Assembly (NCBI RefSeq): GCF_030704535.1 | Contig: NC_081822.1 | Span: 1,808,001 to 1,872,000, forward strand | Origin: Vitis vinifera | Lineage: Eukaryota > Streptophyta > Magnoliopsida > Vitales > Vitaceae | DNA length: 64,000 nucleotides | Reading direction: 5' to 3' | Notes under the pieces: generated by a model | Told to the model about the DNA's origin: nothing | What the model saw: only the letters and a program-made list of their open reading frames with translations | Database searches by the model: none | Translations under genes and position numbers: made by a program | Shown: positions 51,376-62,986 of the stretch, in pieces | Layout: each line of letters opens with the position of its first letter | Numbering within the stretch: position 1 is the first letter of the stretch

Positions 51376-53560
51376 CAGTGAAGGAAGCCGCATCTGCTGG
51401 TCCTAGGCTCTGCTCTTTTTGAAAAGAGGCTGGGAAAACGATGAAATTGATGTCGCCACAGCCTATGAATCACTGGAGCTATCACAGCTAAAGGGCGCAT
51501 CAAAGATGCCACTTGGACTTCTGGGCAGGGACAGAGGCTTGCGCTTGTGGGTCTGGTTTTGGGTGCGCCCATGGCTACCCAAAAATTCCTGGATAATAAA
51601 GCGGAGATTGAAGTGTCTAAAGAGGACATGCATGCGTCAAAAACGGACATGCATGCACGTGGCGAATACGGGAAAGAGAATGGGTATAAAAATGAAGAAA
51701 AATGAGATGGAAATGGCTATGCATGGAAGAGAGGATGATTAAAAATGATGGGAAAACGGGTGAGATGGATTGGTGAGTCAAATGGGTTTGAGAATAGGTA
51801 TGACGGGATATATATAAAAGAAAGAAAAAATGGCTGTGGCTAGACATAGGAATTCATGCACATGAGAGATGAGGTTTAATGTGTAGGGAAAGGATGATGA
51901 GGGGTGAGCATTTCGCGGCTGGGTTGGTGCTGCAAGCATGGGTATTAAGCCTTGTGATGAGGCCATTGTTACTGGATTTCTGTCATGAATCACCAAACAG
52001 TGATCGCGCCATCAGATTCTGGTTTCATGGAGTTGCCTGAGGCGTTCTTACATGCTGTAATGATGCTGAAAAATCCGTTTTCTTCCAAATATATGATAAG
52101 AACCTGCCAAATGACTGACTATAGCTGGAACTTGGCTCGAAATAGTCGTCATGAGACAAGTCAAAACATCACAGCCGGAGATGAAACAGAATGGAAGTCG
52201 GAAAAATTTCCCGAGACCTCACTTGTGAGTCAAAGATCTGCGAGTATGGGGTCAAGCGCCTGGTTATGGATATAGGAAACACCATACCAGATCAGCATGC
52301 ATGAACGATTTCTCGGACTTCTCTCTTCTTTGTAATCACTATCATCTTTCCAATCGAAACATTCTTGCCTCATCAACCATGACTAGATGATGATTTTCAT
52401 CTGATTACAATCAGATTTATAAGAATCATCGACTTGCTAATTGATACGCAGACATTTTCTTCATCACTTACAAGCACCTCGCCATCCCCTTTAGCGGACC
52501 TCTCACCATCCTATACAGAAATGCTATACCTCCATGGATGAATCAATGTGAGAACTCAGTCCCAGCAACCTACTTACTGTAAACTGCTAGGGTCACCTTC
52601 AATCCAGTTTCTCCCAATCTTTCAGCCTTGCATACCCGTCCAGAGGAAAACAGAGGAAACCAAAGAATAATAACAGGCAAAAAAACATGAAGCCTTTAAC
52701 AATCATGTCAGACCCATTTCATCATTTTATCCGTAAGTCCAACAATCGATGGGTTAAAAAAAATAAAAACAGAGAATATTCACAAAAGCAGAGCACAAAA
52801 CACAGCAAGCTCCTCAAATATTTAACCAAAAAGAATCACCCAACCAAAACAACTCAACAAGCAAAGTTAAGATCACAGAGAATGAGATAGGAAAAGTATG
52901 AAGAACAAAAACATACGTGAAAACCATGGTAACCAAACCTGAAAATCTCTTCCTCAGCTGGGTGTTTTTGGCTGTAACTCCCTGCTCCGTCTCGTGTGAA
53001 TACTCAGCTCAGGATCCTTCTCAAAAAGCTCCTCAATCAATCGTCCCTCCTCTCTTCCCTCTGCAAAAATTCGCTCCACTGCTCTCCAGGTTTTTTTCTT
53101 GCTCTCTAGCCTCAAAACTCGCTCTTTCTCTCTTCCTGTTCTCTCTCTCGTTCTCTCTCTCAAAACCCTCTTTTCCTCTCTTCTGATTTTTCTCTGTTTT
53201 CTCCCTCCTCAGCCAAACAGCCTGCTACCTCTAAAATATCTCTCCACCTTAACGTCCAAAAAGCACCTGCACCCTAAAAAGTATCCTTTCTGCCAACCTC
53301 TTCTCTCTCTCATCCGCTCCTCCTCTGAAAAGAAAATCAGCAACCAAATCACCACCCCCCTCCACTCACTAACGGCCTGCAGCTTTTAGAATATCCTCTT
53401 GATAGGTGTCCTCTTCTGATTGCTTCCACCAGCTCCCTCTCAATGGCAAGATGCATTACCTGGTGACCAGTCTTCAAGCTCCACGTGGCTCCCTGGAATC
53501 TGGACATTTGGCAAAACAGGTTGCATGAAATGCACCCCAACATGGGGGCTACATATACAT
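51376..53560 (-). other. Unassigned right part of the mosaic
   Basis: About 2.2 kb of higher-GC sequence with CT-rich stretches (53,060-53,210) that look like a transcribed leader read on the minus strand. It ends abruptly in AT-rich DNA near 53,560. No family was recognised; the open frames are short and interrupted. It may hold more captured fragments or the 5' end of the carrying element. Confidence 0.35.
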
Positions 53561-53754
53561 ATTAAAAAAATTATATAAATATATCTAATTTTAAAAAATA
53601 ATGATATATATAATTATTTTTATTTTAAAATTGTATGATTTGTTTTAAAAAATTATATTTATATATTATGAGTTTAATTATAAAATTATTCATTAAAAAG
53701 GTTATCATTAAATAAATTTAAAAAATGCGATAATTAAATATTTTGAAAATGGGA

Positions 53755-53759
<5 letters not shown>

Positions 53760-53827
<68 letters not shown>
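53760..53827. repeat. Compound (TA)n(GA)n microsatellite
   Basis: About 20 TA units followed by about 14 GA units, directly before the first copy of the 121-bp direct repeat. Confidence 0.95.
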
Positions 53828-53829
53828 GT

Positions 53830-54111
53830 CACCTGGTAGGCTGGTGTGTATATATATATTTTTGTGAAACATTTATTTATATTGAAAATGAAATATTAAA
53901 AATTAAAAATTAAATGTTAATTATTTCATTTTTAAATTCCAATAGGGTGAAGATGGGGGTGGGGGTTAAACGGCATGGGTGGCTTGTTGTCACCTGGTAG
54001 GCTGGTGTGTATATATATATTTTTGTGAAACATTTATTTATATTGAAAATGAAATATTAAAAATTAAAAATTAAATGTTAATTATTTCATTTTTAAATTC
54101 CAATAGGGTGA
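53830..54111. repeat. Perfect 121-bp direct repeat, 40-bp spacer
   Basis: 53830-53950 and 53991-54111 appear identical, starting CACCTGGTAGGCTGGTGTG and ending CCAATAGGGTGA. The 40-bp spacer is G-rich (ATGGGGGTGGGGGTTAAACG). Identity over the whole unit means the duplication is recent or is an assembly or slippage product. Confidence 0.9.
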
Positions 54112-54451
54112 TTACCCAAAATTTAAAACTATATAACAATTAAATATAAGATAAAAACAGCTTTTATTGTTTATTGAAAATTTTAAAATATTTTAATGAA
54201 ATGTATTTTATTAATATTTTTTCTAATTTAAATCATGTTTCTATAAAATTTCCAACTATTATCAATAATATTCTAGATTTAGTTTGAACTTTCTCGATCC
54301 GGTTTTAGTTTGAAATTCCAACTATATTACCTTTTAATTAAGTTTCTTTTATCCGATCTCAATTTAGATTACCTAAATTTGGGAAAAAGTTGAATGAACT
54401 CGATTTAATATTTTTATGATTTTAATATTTGTATGGTACATTATCTTATTT

Positions 54452-54459
<8 letters not shown>

Positions 54460-54498
<39 letters not shown>
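54460..54498. repeat. TA dinucleotide microsatellite
   Basis: About 19 TA units. Confidence 0.9.
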
Positions 54499-54501
<3 letters not shown>

Positions 54502-55202
54502 TTTATATTTTTAAGAAAAAAATATTGAAGCCAATCTATCTGCACTCCACAGCTTCACATTTCAAATCAATATATGCAGATCCCCCCATATCTACAATCA
54601 TCTCATCTGATAAGCCTCTTCTTGTTTGGTAGTCCCTTCTTTCTATTAAAAACTTTAAAAAAAAAAAAAGCCACTAACTGTTTAAAAAATAATTATTGGG
54701 CAAAATATAATGTGGTGGCCCTCTTGGAGGAGAGGAAGGAGCGGATCTCCTAGGATTGAGGTTGAGTCCGGCCCAAAGGGTTTTAGCCTTGAGCGGGGAA
54801 TCGAGCCCAGACCCATGCCTCTATATTGAGTTGCAATTTATATTTATCCGTATATTATTTTTTTATGATTTAATGAATATATTTAAAGATTACTTTTTTT
54901 TTTTTTGTTCTCAAATCTTTAGTAGATATAATTTTGGGTTGTTAATGACATTTTTTTAGTGTTGGGGCTTTGTTAGTTTAGGGGTTTTTCTACACAATTT
55001 TAATTTTGATTTTAAACTAAATGATGATTAAATGATGGATGATATTCAACCTTTTTCATTTATGATATATATGACCTTTTGTTTAACCTTTTTGTAAAAG
55101 GAAAAAAGGAAAAAAATATTAAGAAAAATTATATATTTTTAATAAACATTTGAATACCAAGAGAGAAAAAAAAATTAACAAGGAATGGTTAAAAAAAATA
55201 GA

Positions 55203-56669
55203 TTAGTAAAGTGTAGAAATTTTTCGATCAACAATAGGACTACTCACAGAATTAGAAGCTTCACTCGTGGAAGGAGATGAAGAAAGTGAAGATGTGTGGC
55301 TGCCATTAGAACAGAAGGTTGGAGAAGGAAAGGAAGTTATAATGGCTGGAGTTAAAGTATCTGTTGAAGTGTCTTTGGTTGGGGAGAGAGGGTGAGTTTT
55401 AGCCAGAGGAAATTGTCCCTCATCAAAAACAACATGAGGAGTGATGTAAACTCGTCCAGTCAGAAAGTCAAGACACAAAAATCCTTTGTTATGAAGACTA
55501 TAACCAAGAAATAGACTTTGAACAGAACGATATTGAAGTTTGTGACTGTTGTAAGGACGGATGAATGGGTAACACAAGCAGCCAAAGACTCTAAGGGACT
55601 TGTAATCCGGAACCTTTTGAAAAAGTGTGAAATAAAGGGAGTTATTTTGGAGTACCTTACTTGGCATTCTATTGATGAGAAATGTAGCTGTCTGGAAAGC
55701 ATATTGCCAGAACTCCATTGGTAAGGAGGCATGAGCCAACAAGGCCAACCCGGTTTCAACAACATGCCTATGCTTTCGTTCAACTCTCCCATTCTGAGTT
55801 GAGTTATACGGGCAAGAAAATCGATGAAAAATGCCTGTTTGCTGAAGAAACGTCTTGAAGGATCTGAACTCACCACCATTATCAGACTGTAAGCATTTGA
55901 TTTTAGCATCAAATTGATTTTCTACTTGGAGTTTGAACTTCTTAAAAACAGGAAGGGCTTGGTCTTTTGTTTGAAGAGGATAGAACCAGGTGTACCGTGA
56001 GTAGTCATCTAGAAACAAGATGAAATATCTAGCACCAGAGGTAGACTTGACTGGGGCAGGTCCCCAAAGGTCAGTGTGAACAAGTTCCAAAGGTTTGGAA
56101 GTACAAGAAAGTGAAAGATGAGTAGGTAATCTGTGACTTTTAACAAGCTGACAAGAGGAGCAAACAGTAGAACAAACAGTATTTTTATTCTTTTCAAAAG
56201 AGACATTACAACTCTGCATAATTTGGGTTACAATGTCAGTAGAAGCATGGCCTAGTCTGTGATGCCATAACTTCACTTTATTATCAAAGATACTGGAATT
56301 ATGAGAGTAAAAAGTAGAAGAATTAGTAGCACCAACAAAGGCTACTTTCTTGCTGTTTAAAACTGGGAATCGGTAAAGTCCATTCTCAAGCTGGCCTTGA
56401 GCAAGCACCTTCTTCGTATGTAAATCCTTCACAAAGAAACTATTAGACCGAAACTCAATTAAGGCATTATTGTCTGAGCAGAATTTAGCAACACTTATCA
56501 AGTTTGCTGATATAAATGGGACATGAAACACCTTTTTGAGATGAAAGGAATGTGAATCAGAAAGTAAACGATGAGAACCAGTGTTGGAAATGGATAGGTG
56601 CTTACCATTACCAATTGTCACCTTATCTGTGCCCGTGTATGGTGAAGAACTGGTCAGATTACCCACACT
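55203..56669 (-). pseudogene. Copia protease-end and integrase region
   Basis: 487 codons continuing in the same frame after the gag stop. They hold the zinc-finger HHCC region (LWHHRLGHAS, CSSCQLVKSHR) and the DDE catalytic core of the integrase (HTDLWGPAPV, LFLDDYSRYTWFYPL, QSDNGGEF, STQNGRVERKHR), then the GKGY-type tail (RVFGCLCYPFIRPYNSHKL). The frame ends at 55203 in the linker that normally precedes reverse transcriptase. Integrates element cDNA into the genome in active relatives. Confidence 0.9.
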
Positions 56670-57737
56670 CTAAGTCAGATGATGACTGGCTCCAGAGTCA
56701 AGATACCAAGTGTCATCTGCAAGATTATTAGAAGAGGCAACCATAGCAGGTATAGAGTTTGGATTACCAGCATTTGAGGGAGAAGTATTACTGCTCTGAG
56801 AGCTTTGATAGGAGATATCAAATCTATGATAACAGATCTGAACGGTATGACCAAACTTGCCACACAACTGGCATTGTGGCTTCTCAGAGCTGTTGGAATT
56901 GTGCCTCCCATTTTGGCCATATCGACCCCCTCGACCACGACCTCTGTAGGTATAGTTGCTGGTGTTTAGGGTATGATTCTGTCCTCGACCGCCATTATAC
57001 CTCCTTCCACCACCTCTGCTATTAGATGAAGAGGCATAATTGGCTGATATAGGAGAGAATTGTTCAATCGAGCTTTGTTGCTCAAGGCGATGTTCAAACG
57101 CAAGAAGCATACTGTGAACAGCTTCAATAGAGATCTTGTCATCTCTAATATTAATAGCAGTTACAACTGCATTATAGTCGGAACCAAGTCCGCCGAGGAG
57201 ATTCATAACCTGGTCTTGTTCTGAGACAGGTTCTCCAATTGCTGCTAGACTATCTGTAGCTCTTTTAACCTTCGTGATATAATCGATCATAGACAGAGAA
57301 CCTTTCTTGGTTGACTGTAACTCGAGCCTTAGCTGCATAATTCTAGCTCTGGAGGAAGATGAGAAGGTTTTCTCCAATGCATTCCAAGCAGAGTGAGAGG
57401 AGTTGTGACCAATGATTTGTGCCATGATCGCTGGTGTGAGAGACGAGTAGAGCCAGCTGAGGATAGTTCGATCTTGTCTTCTCCAAGCAACAAAGGCAGG
57501 ATTGATCAATCCTGAACTGAGTTCTTTATCTGGACAGATGGAAGATCCGTCTATGAAATCTTCAAATCCATTGGCAAAAACAATATTATCAATCTGAGAT
57601 TTCCACAGAATGTAATTAGTCCGATCAAGTTTCACAGGTAGAGTATGATTGAGCATCTGATAAGAAGGATGGGACGCCATTGTAGTGCTTTGTCCAGATC
57701 CAATCGAGTCAGAGGATTGGGTGGAAGCGGAAGCCAT
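56670..57737 (-). pseudogene. Copia gag with zinc knuckle and protease start
   Basis: 355 codons from the ATG, with the Copia gag domain (LDRTNYILWKSQI, AFVAWRRQDRTILSWLYSSL, DYITKVKRATDSLAAIGEPV), an Arg/Gly-rich stretch and the zinc knuckle CQLCGKFGHTVQICYHR. It runs into the protease active site WYLDSGASHHLT and stops at a single in-frame TAG at 56670-56672; the pol frame continues without a shift after it. Gag would form the virus-like particle in an active element. Confidence 0.9.
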
Positions 57738-60690
57738 GATTGGATCTTAAGGAAAGAAATGGAAAACTGAGAGAAAGGAGAAAAAATAGGAGAATACTCA
57801 CACCTTTGATCGAGAAGCTCTGATACCAAGTTAGAATTTGAGAAGCCTTTGGTATATAAATAAATGTACTAGAAATAGAATCCTTGTAAAAGAGTCTTTG
57901 TTTTCTTCGTGTATTTGTCTTTGTTTTCATTTAATCCTCGGTTGGGACTTGCACAACAGAAAAAAGAGGCTTTGATGCCTAAGTCAGCAACAGAATAAAA
58001 CATATGTAATTATAAAAGATATTCGATGATGTATACATACCTTGACCGAATGATGAATTACGACTGATCATCCTATTAAACAAGTGAGTGTGATAGGATA
58101 ATAATAATTTTGTTATTATTTTAATCAATGTTACATCTTTATAACAATATAGTCCAAGCTCTCCCATAATTGTCTCTGATACACATAACATTTAGAGCAC
58201 CTAAAGGTCCAAATTGTTACATATTTCCTATAAATTATTATATGTAACAAATACTCTTCAAATTTGTCAAAATCCTCCATTAATATAATCCAAGTTTTCT
58301 CCATGAATATCATAGTTTTTGTCTCCAATTTCTTTGATATTGAAAATGATTCATGACACAAAATCATCGATATGGTCAAGTAATTATTGTATCCAATGTA
58401 TTTTCATAAATACTCCTCAAATTTGCAAATCGTCCATCATTTAGTTCGAGTATTAGTATTTTCTAATTGATATATCTAATAAATACTCTTCAAATTCTTG
58501 AAAGTCTTCCATAAATATAATCCAAGTCCACCAAAAAAAAATAAAAAAAATCCCTTTTTCTCCTAAGGGTATCTAAAATTCATAAAATCAATCATTTCTT
58601 CAAACCACTAACCTTCACCGATAAAATACTAACAAATCTCCCATGGCTAAATCTAAAATTTATACATTTAGCCTCGAAATATTTTCTATTATCAAAATCC
58701 GGTCCTAATTTCCTCAGAATTCTTCAAATTGATTAAAATCTTTCATCATCCAAGCTCTATTATGAATGACACTTTTTCTAATAAACAAATTTGTCTTCTC
58801 CAGTTCACTTAATACCAAAAGTTCTCAAGGATATAAAATTTTCTTAAATGATACATTGTCATCAATATCTCAAAGTGCTAAAATATATCCATCAAATACT
58901 CTTTGAATTTGTCAAAATCTTCTCATCCTCTCCTCATATTTTCTATGAAACTTCCAATTTGTTTCAACCAAACACCCAAACAATGAACCTTCAACGATGA
59001 GTTACTAGCAAATTTGTCATAACCAAATCCAAAATTAATACATCTAAGATCCAAAAATTTCATATCATCAAAATCTCAACCTAATGTTCTCAAGGTAAAA
59101 GATGAAATTCATGATATATAAAACTAATAGCATCTCCATAATTAATTAAATCCAAAATTATAATTATATGCACTAACCATCCAAAATTCAAATAATTTCA
59201 AACACCTAATTTCTTTTAATCCGAAAGTCCAACCACAAACAGATTTCCTATAAGCATATCCAAAATTTGTAACTATTGCCCAATTTTATGCCACTAAAAG
59301 AGTAAGAGTATGCTCTCAATAATGTCATAATCTCCCCACTATAAGCATATCCAGCATAATCAAACCCCATCCAAAATTCCCACAAAAATAAGAAAAATAG
59401 AATAAGAAAATTTGAAAAATATACACAAAAATAGTAAGTTGCAAAGAACATAGGAGAAAAAGGAAAAAAAAAAACTTCCAAAGTTAAAATACAACCGGAA
59501 AAATTGAATAAAAAATTGGATGAAGGCCAAAATTACCAAAAAAAACCAAAAACAATGGAAATTGAAAATATGGGGCTATGAATAAAGCCTTTTTTTTTTT
59601 TTTTCATAAACTAGAAAAAAGAGCAAAAAAACTTTTAAAAAAAGGGGCAAAGGTCAAAATTTAAAAATTAAAAATAAAACCAAAAACAACAAAAATTTAA
59701 AATATACAAAAGTGAATAAACCTTTTTTTTTTCTTTTTTTCTTTTTATTTATATCAAAGACATTATTAGAGCCTCTTGAAAGCTATTCAAGAATTTTACT
59801 TTGGTTCACCCAAATTTTTTTTTTTAATTAAAAAAAATGCATGACTAAATAGGTTTTTTTTTTTCTCTTTTTCTTCTTCTAAATTTCCTTTTTTTTTTTC
59901 CTTCAATATTGTTTAAACCTCTTGAAATCAATTTAATTTTTTCCCCAAATTAATAATAAAAAAATTGAATATTTGATTAAAGTGACATTAAACCATCAAT
60001 TTTATTCTTTCAAATATTCACCAAAATTCAAATAACCCAAAAATGAATTAAAGAACAATTCTTAGACTCAAGCTCAAAAATTTCAATTATTAAGTAACCT
60101 AATGTCTAGGATTTTGAGAAGATTAAGGTTTGTTTCACTAGCAATAAACCGAATAATACCACAAATAAATACTACCACGTGTAAAGGATAATGCAAACAC
60201 AAGTTCAATAAAGTCGCATAACTATAGCATTGATATAATTGTATAAGATTCACCATCTTCGACTCATAGAAATGTAAATGCAAAACTTGTGCTTAGGACT
60301 TTTTTTATTTTCTGCTCAACTCCCCATTTATTGTTACTTTTGTTCCTCTTTTTTTTATGAGAAATGACAACTTACACGCTTAGTTGATTCATTGCCATCC
60401 AAGGTAGCCTTTTTCATTCTTGAGAGTGTTTCCAATTTTTTTGAGAAAAGTGAGGGCTTACACGCTCAAGTGATTCATTGCCACCCGAGGTAGCCTTTTC
60501 CACTTTTTAGGAAACTTAATGTATGAAGGAGGAGCATACTAACGATTTTTCCACCACACTCCTTCTACACTCACATTTTCTTCAAGTCTAGCATGGATCA
60601 TCAAAGATAATAATGAACAATTGCCATAGATATTTGTCTTCATTTTACTTGCGTTGAACAATGAATATATAGATATAGATTGTGTTTAAA

Positions 60691-62983
60691 CTTGTTGTAC
60701 CACCCTTTCAACTGCAATACATGAATATGCAAAGATCCAATGAGAATTTCAGGTATTCCAGAGCATAGCACTCTTTTTGTCCAGCTATCCGTACACAAAC
60801 ACACTGAGCCAGTCCTCATTGTTCCAGAATGTTTGATTATTTTCATGATCAGGTATTATTACACAAAGTAAGCAAACTTTTCTGTGTGAATGCATGTAGT
60901 GTTGACATCAGGAAGACAGCTTAATTATGTGCTGGAGGAGTAATTAAAAAGAATCCGCACCTGATCAAGGCTGATGATATTGGATATGGTTAAGGTTAGA
61001 TTAGCTGTAAAGTCACAGTGGGAGAGGGTGTACACTCTTGGGATGATTCCAGAGTAATTATCAATTTCTTCTCCCATGGGCACAACTTTCAGCTTTGAAG
61101 CATCAAATTTTGCCGGAGGCCCCACAAGCCTAGCAGCCTGAATGTAAGAATATATCAATAGCATGTCACCTAATTGAGAAATCAGAGAATTAAAAGGTTC
61201 TTAACTTGTAACAAAACTTGGAATTTGAGCTATTTAAAATAAACAAATGAAATGAAGACCACAGCATTGAATGGACCAGGGACTTAAAAAATTCGACAAC
61301 TTGTTCATTTAAAATCAATTAGTCTGTTCCATAGAATGAAAAAAAATATATAAGAACTTGCTTTAGATACACAAGTAAATCATTTACTCATCAAAATAAG
61401 GCTGTGTCTGGCTTTCAGAGACCATGAGGAAAAGGAAAAGAAAGGAAAATGGAAGAAATTTTTGCTTTCAGGCCAGTTTCGGCTATGCCATACTTGGTGG
61501 AATTCATTGCATTTTGCCATGATATACATATGACGGATTAAAGAAACTGGATGCACTTTCGCTGTACCCCAACTATAAACATAAGCCCATGCCTTCCACT
61601 CTTAGATGAGCATATTGTAATGGTGGTTTTCCATTTTCTATTCTCATTTTCAGATAGTTCAAGGCAATGGGACAACTCAGTGTTTGAAAAGGACTGAAAC
61701 AAACTGGAGATGGTTCCAGACTCCCCCTCTTTAACTTATGTGTTGCTATTGTCACTAATTAAGGCATTATGCACAACAAAAAGGGTAAGTATATAGCATC
61801 AAGCCAAAAAATACAGGAGGCCCTTTTATATCGCTTTCTAAGAATATGAGAACACAATGTCAATCAACTTGGCGTCCTGTTCCAATCATGAACATAGGGT
61901 GAACCCCTAGAACCATTTTCTGAGTTCAACTTTTCAATACATCAAACTACAAGCTAAAATTTTAGATAGTTCTCCATTGTTTTTTTTTTTGTTCATCTTC
62001 ACCATTGAAATGTTCCACTATGTTCTCCACTACCAGATGTTTGATATTTTCCAAGAAGCAAAATGAAACTGCTAACAACACATATTGCAAAAAATTGAAC
62101 CCTCTAAATTATGCGGAAAATACCAATCAAATTGGGATCAGATAGGAATTCATACTGAAGTATCCCTTTGTTCAATTCTTGCAAACATGGAACAAATAAG
62201 ATGCAAACTTGCAAACACAACTTCATTAAAATGTTATCAAGTGATTGTGGCAAGCTCAGAAATATCTGATTGAGGAATGATTTCATATTTACATTTTTTA
62301 CAATTCCCAAGGCATGAAGTAATCCATGTCCTGAGTCCATGGCTATTGTGATGCGTCAATGGCATTCAAAATGCCTTAGGATTTCACTCATTGACGACAA
62401 TTCAATGGTGTTAGAAATTTCGATATTAGGGCTAGTTAATGGTGAATGTGATAATTAGGCAGAGTGGACATATTGAACAAAATCAAAATGCCGCAATCTA
62501 AACCAACACCCAGATTCAAAAATCAACATATTAAAACAACCCCGCTTCTAAATTACTGTCTATCATCAATTTTTCCAATCAAAATGCCAGTATCCAAACA
62601 CAGAGAGAGAAGCAACAAACCTAAAAAACAAGAGCATTGTAGGAGGCTTTAGTGCTGCCAATGGAAGAGAGAATAACGGGTTTGGATGCTCTGGAAGGTT
62701 TGAGGCTGGTGTTGGTCATGGAGAAACAGTCCCTCTGCGGTGATGGTGAGAATGGAAAAGCACAATGACAGGCCATGAAAGCAGACCAAACTCCTACCCT
62801 TCATCATTTTTGATAACCCACCATTGTCTTCACACACAGTTTCACTGTCAGTGAAGGTGAGGGAGAGAGATGTGGAGAGTTGGGGTTCATAGTATTGGTC
62901 ATGTGGACTCCAATTCACGTTCACAGGCCCTCAAGCCCCCAAAATCTTTGTCAAGCCATTCCCACCACACATTGCCTCTCCAC
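60691..62983 (-). pseudogene. Broken duplicate of STAYGREEN-LIKE
   Basis: Nearly identical copy of 37615-39907, introns included. Exon 1 (62776-62621) has TAG in place of the last codon GAG. Exon 2 (61137-60961) is open with a few substitutions (RLVGPPAKF, SGIIPRV). Only 21 bp of exon 3 (60711-60691) remain before the sequence changes to repeat R; exons 4 and 5 are absent. The TATA-box region is missing too. The copy cannot make an SGRL enzyme. High intron identity shows that the duplication is recent. Confidence 0.92.
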
Positions 62984-62986
62984 ACA

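Larger units (their letters stand above)
54836..57944 (-). mobile_element. Truncated Ty1/Copia retrotransposon nested in repeat R
   Basis: Read on the minus strand: a short 5' LTR remnant (about 57835-57944), a primer-binding site (CTTGGTATCAGAGC at 57820-57833, complementary to initiator tRNA-Met), gag, a protease start, and integrase. Reverse transcriptase and RNase H are absent, as is a recognisable 3' LTR. The element is therefore dead. Confidence 0.85.
54585..60690 (-). repeat. Long repeat R, copy 2, split by a Copia insertion
   Basis: The left piece, 54585-54835, matches the start of copy 1 (CTCTTGGAGGAGAGGAAGG, GGGTTTTAGCCTTGAG). The right piece, 57945-60690, picks up at GAGGCTTTGATGCCTAAGTC and follows copy 1 to its end. 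Between them lies a Copia element. This copy is more diverged from copy 1 than copy 3 is, and has an extra piece of about 90 bp near 58,050-58,175. Confidence 0.75.

Noticed and set aside
52954-53163. Arg/Glu-rich minus-strand frame
   Set aside because: It comes from a CT-rich repeat; composition alone explains the charged protein.
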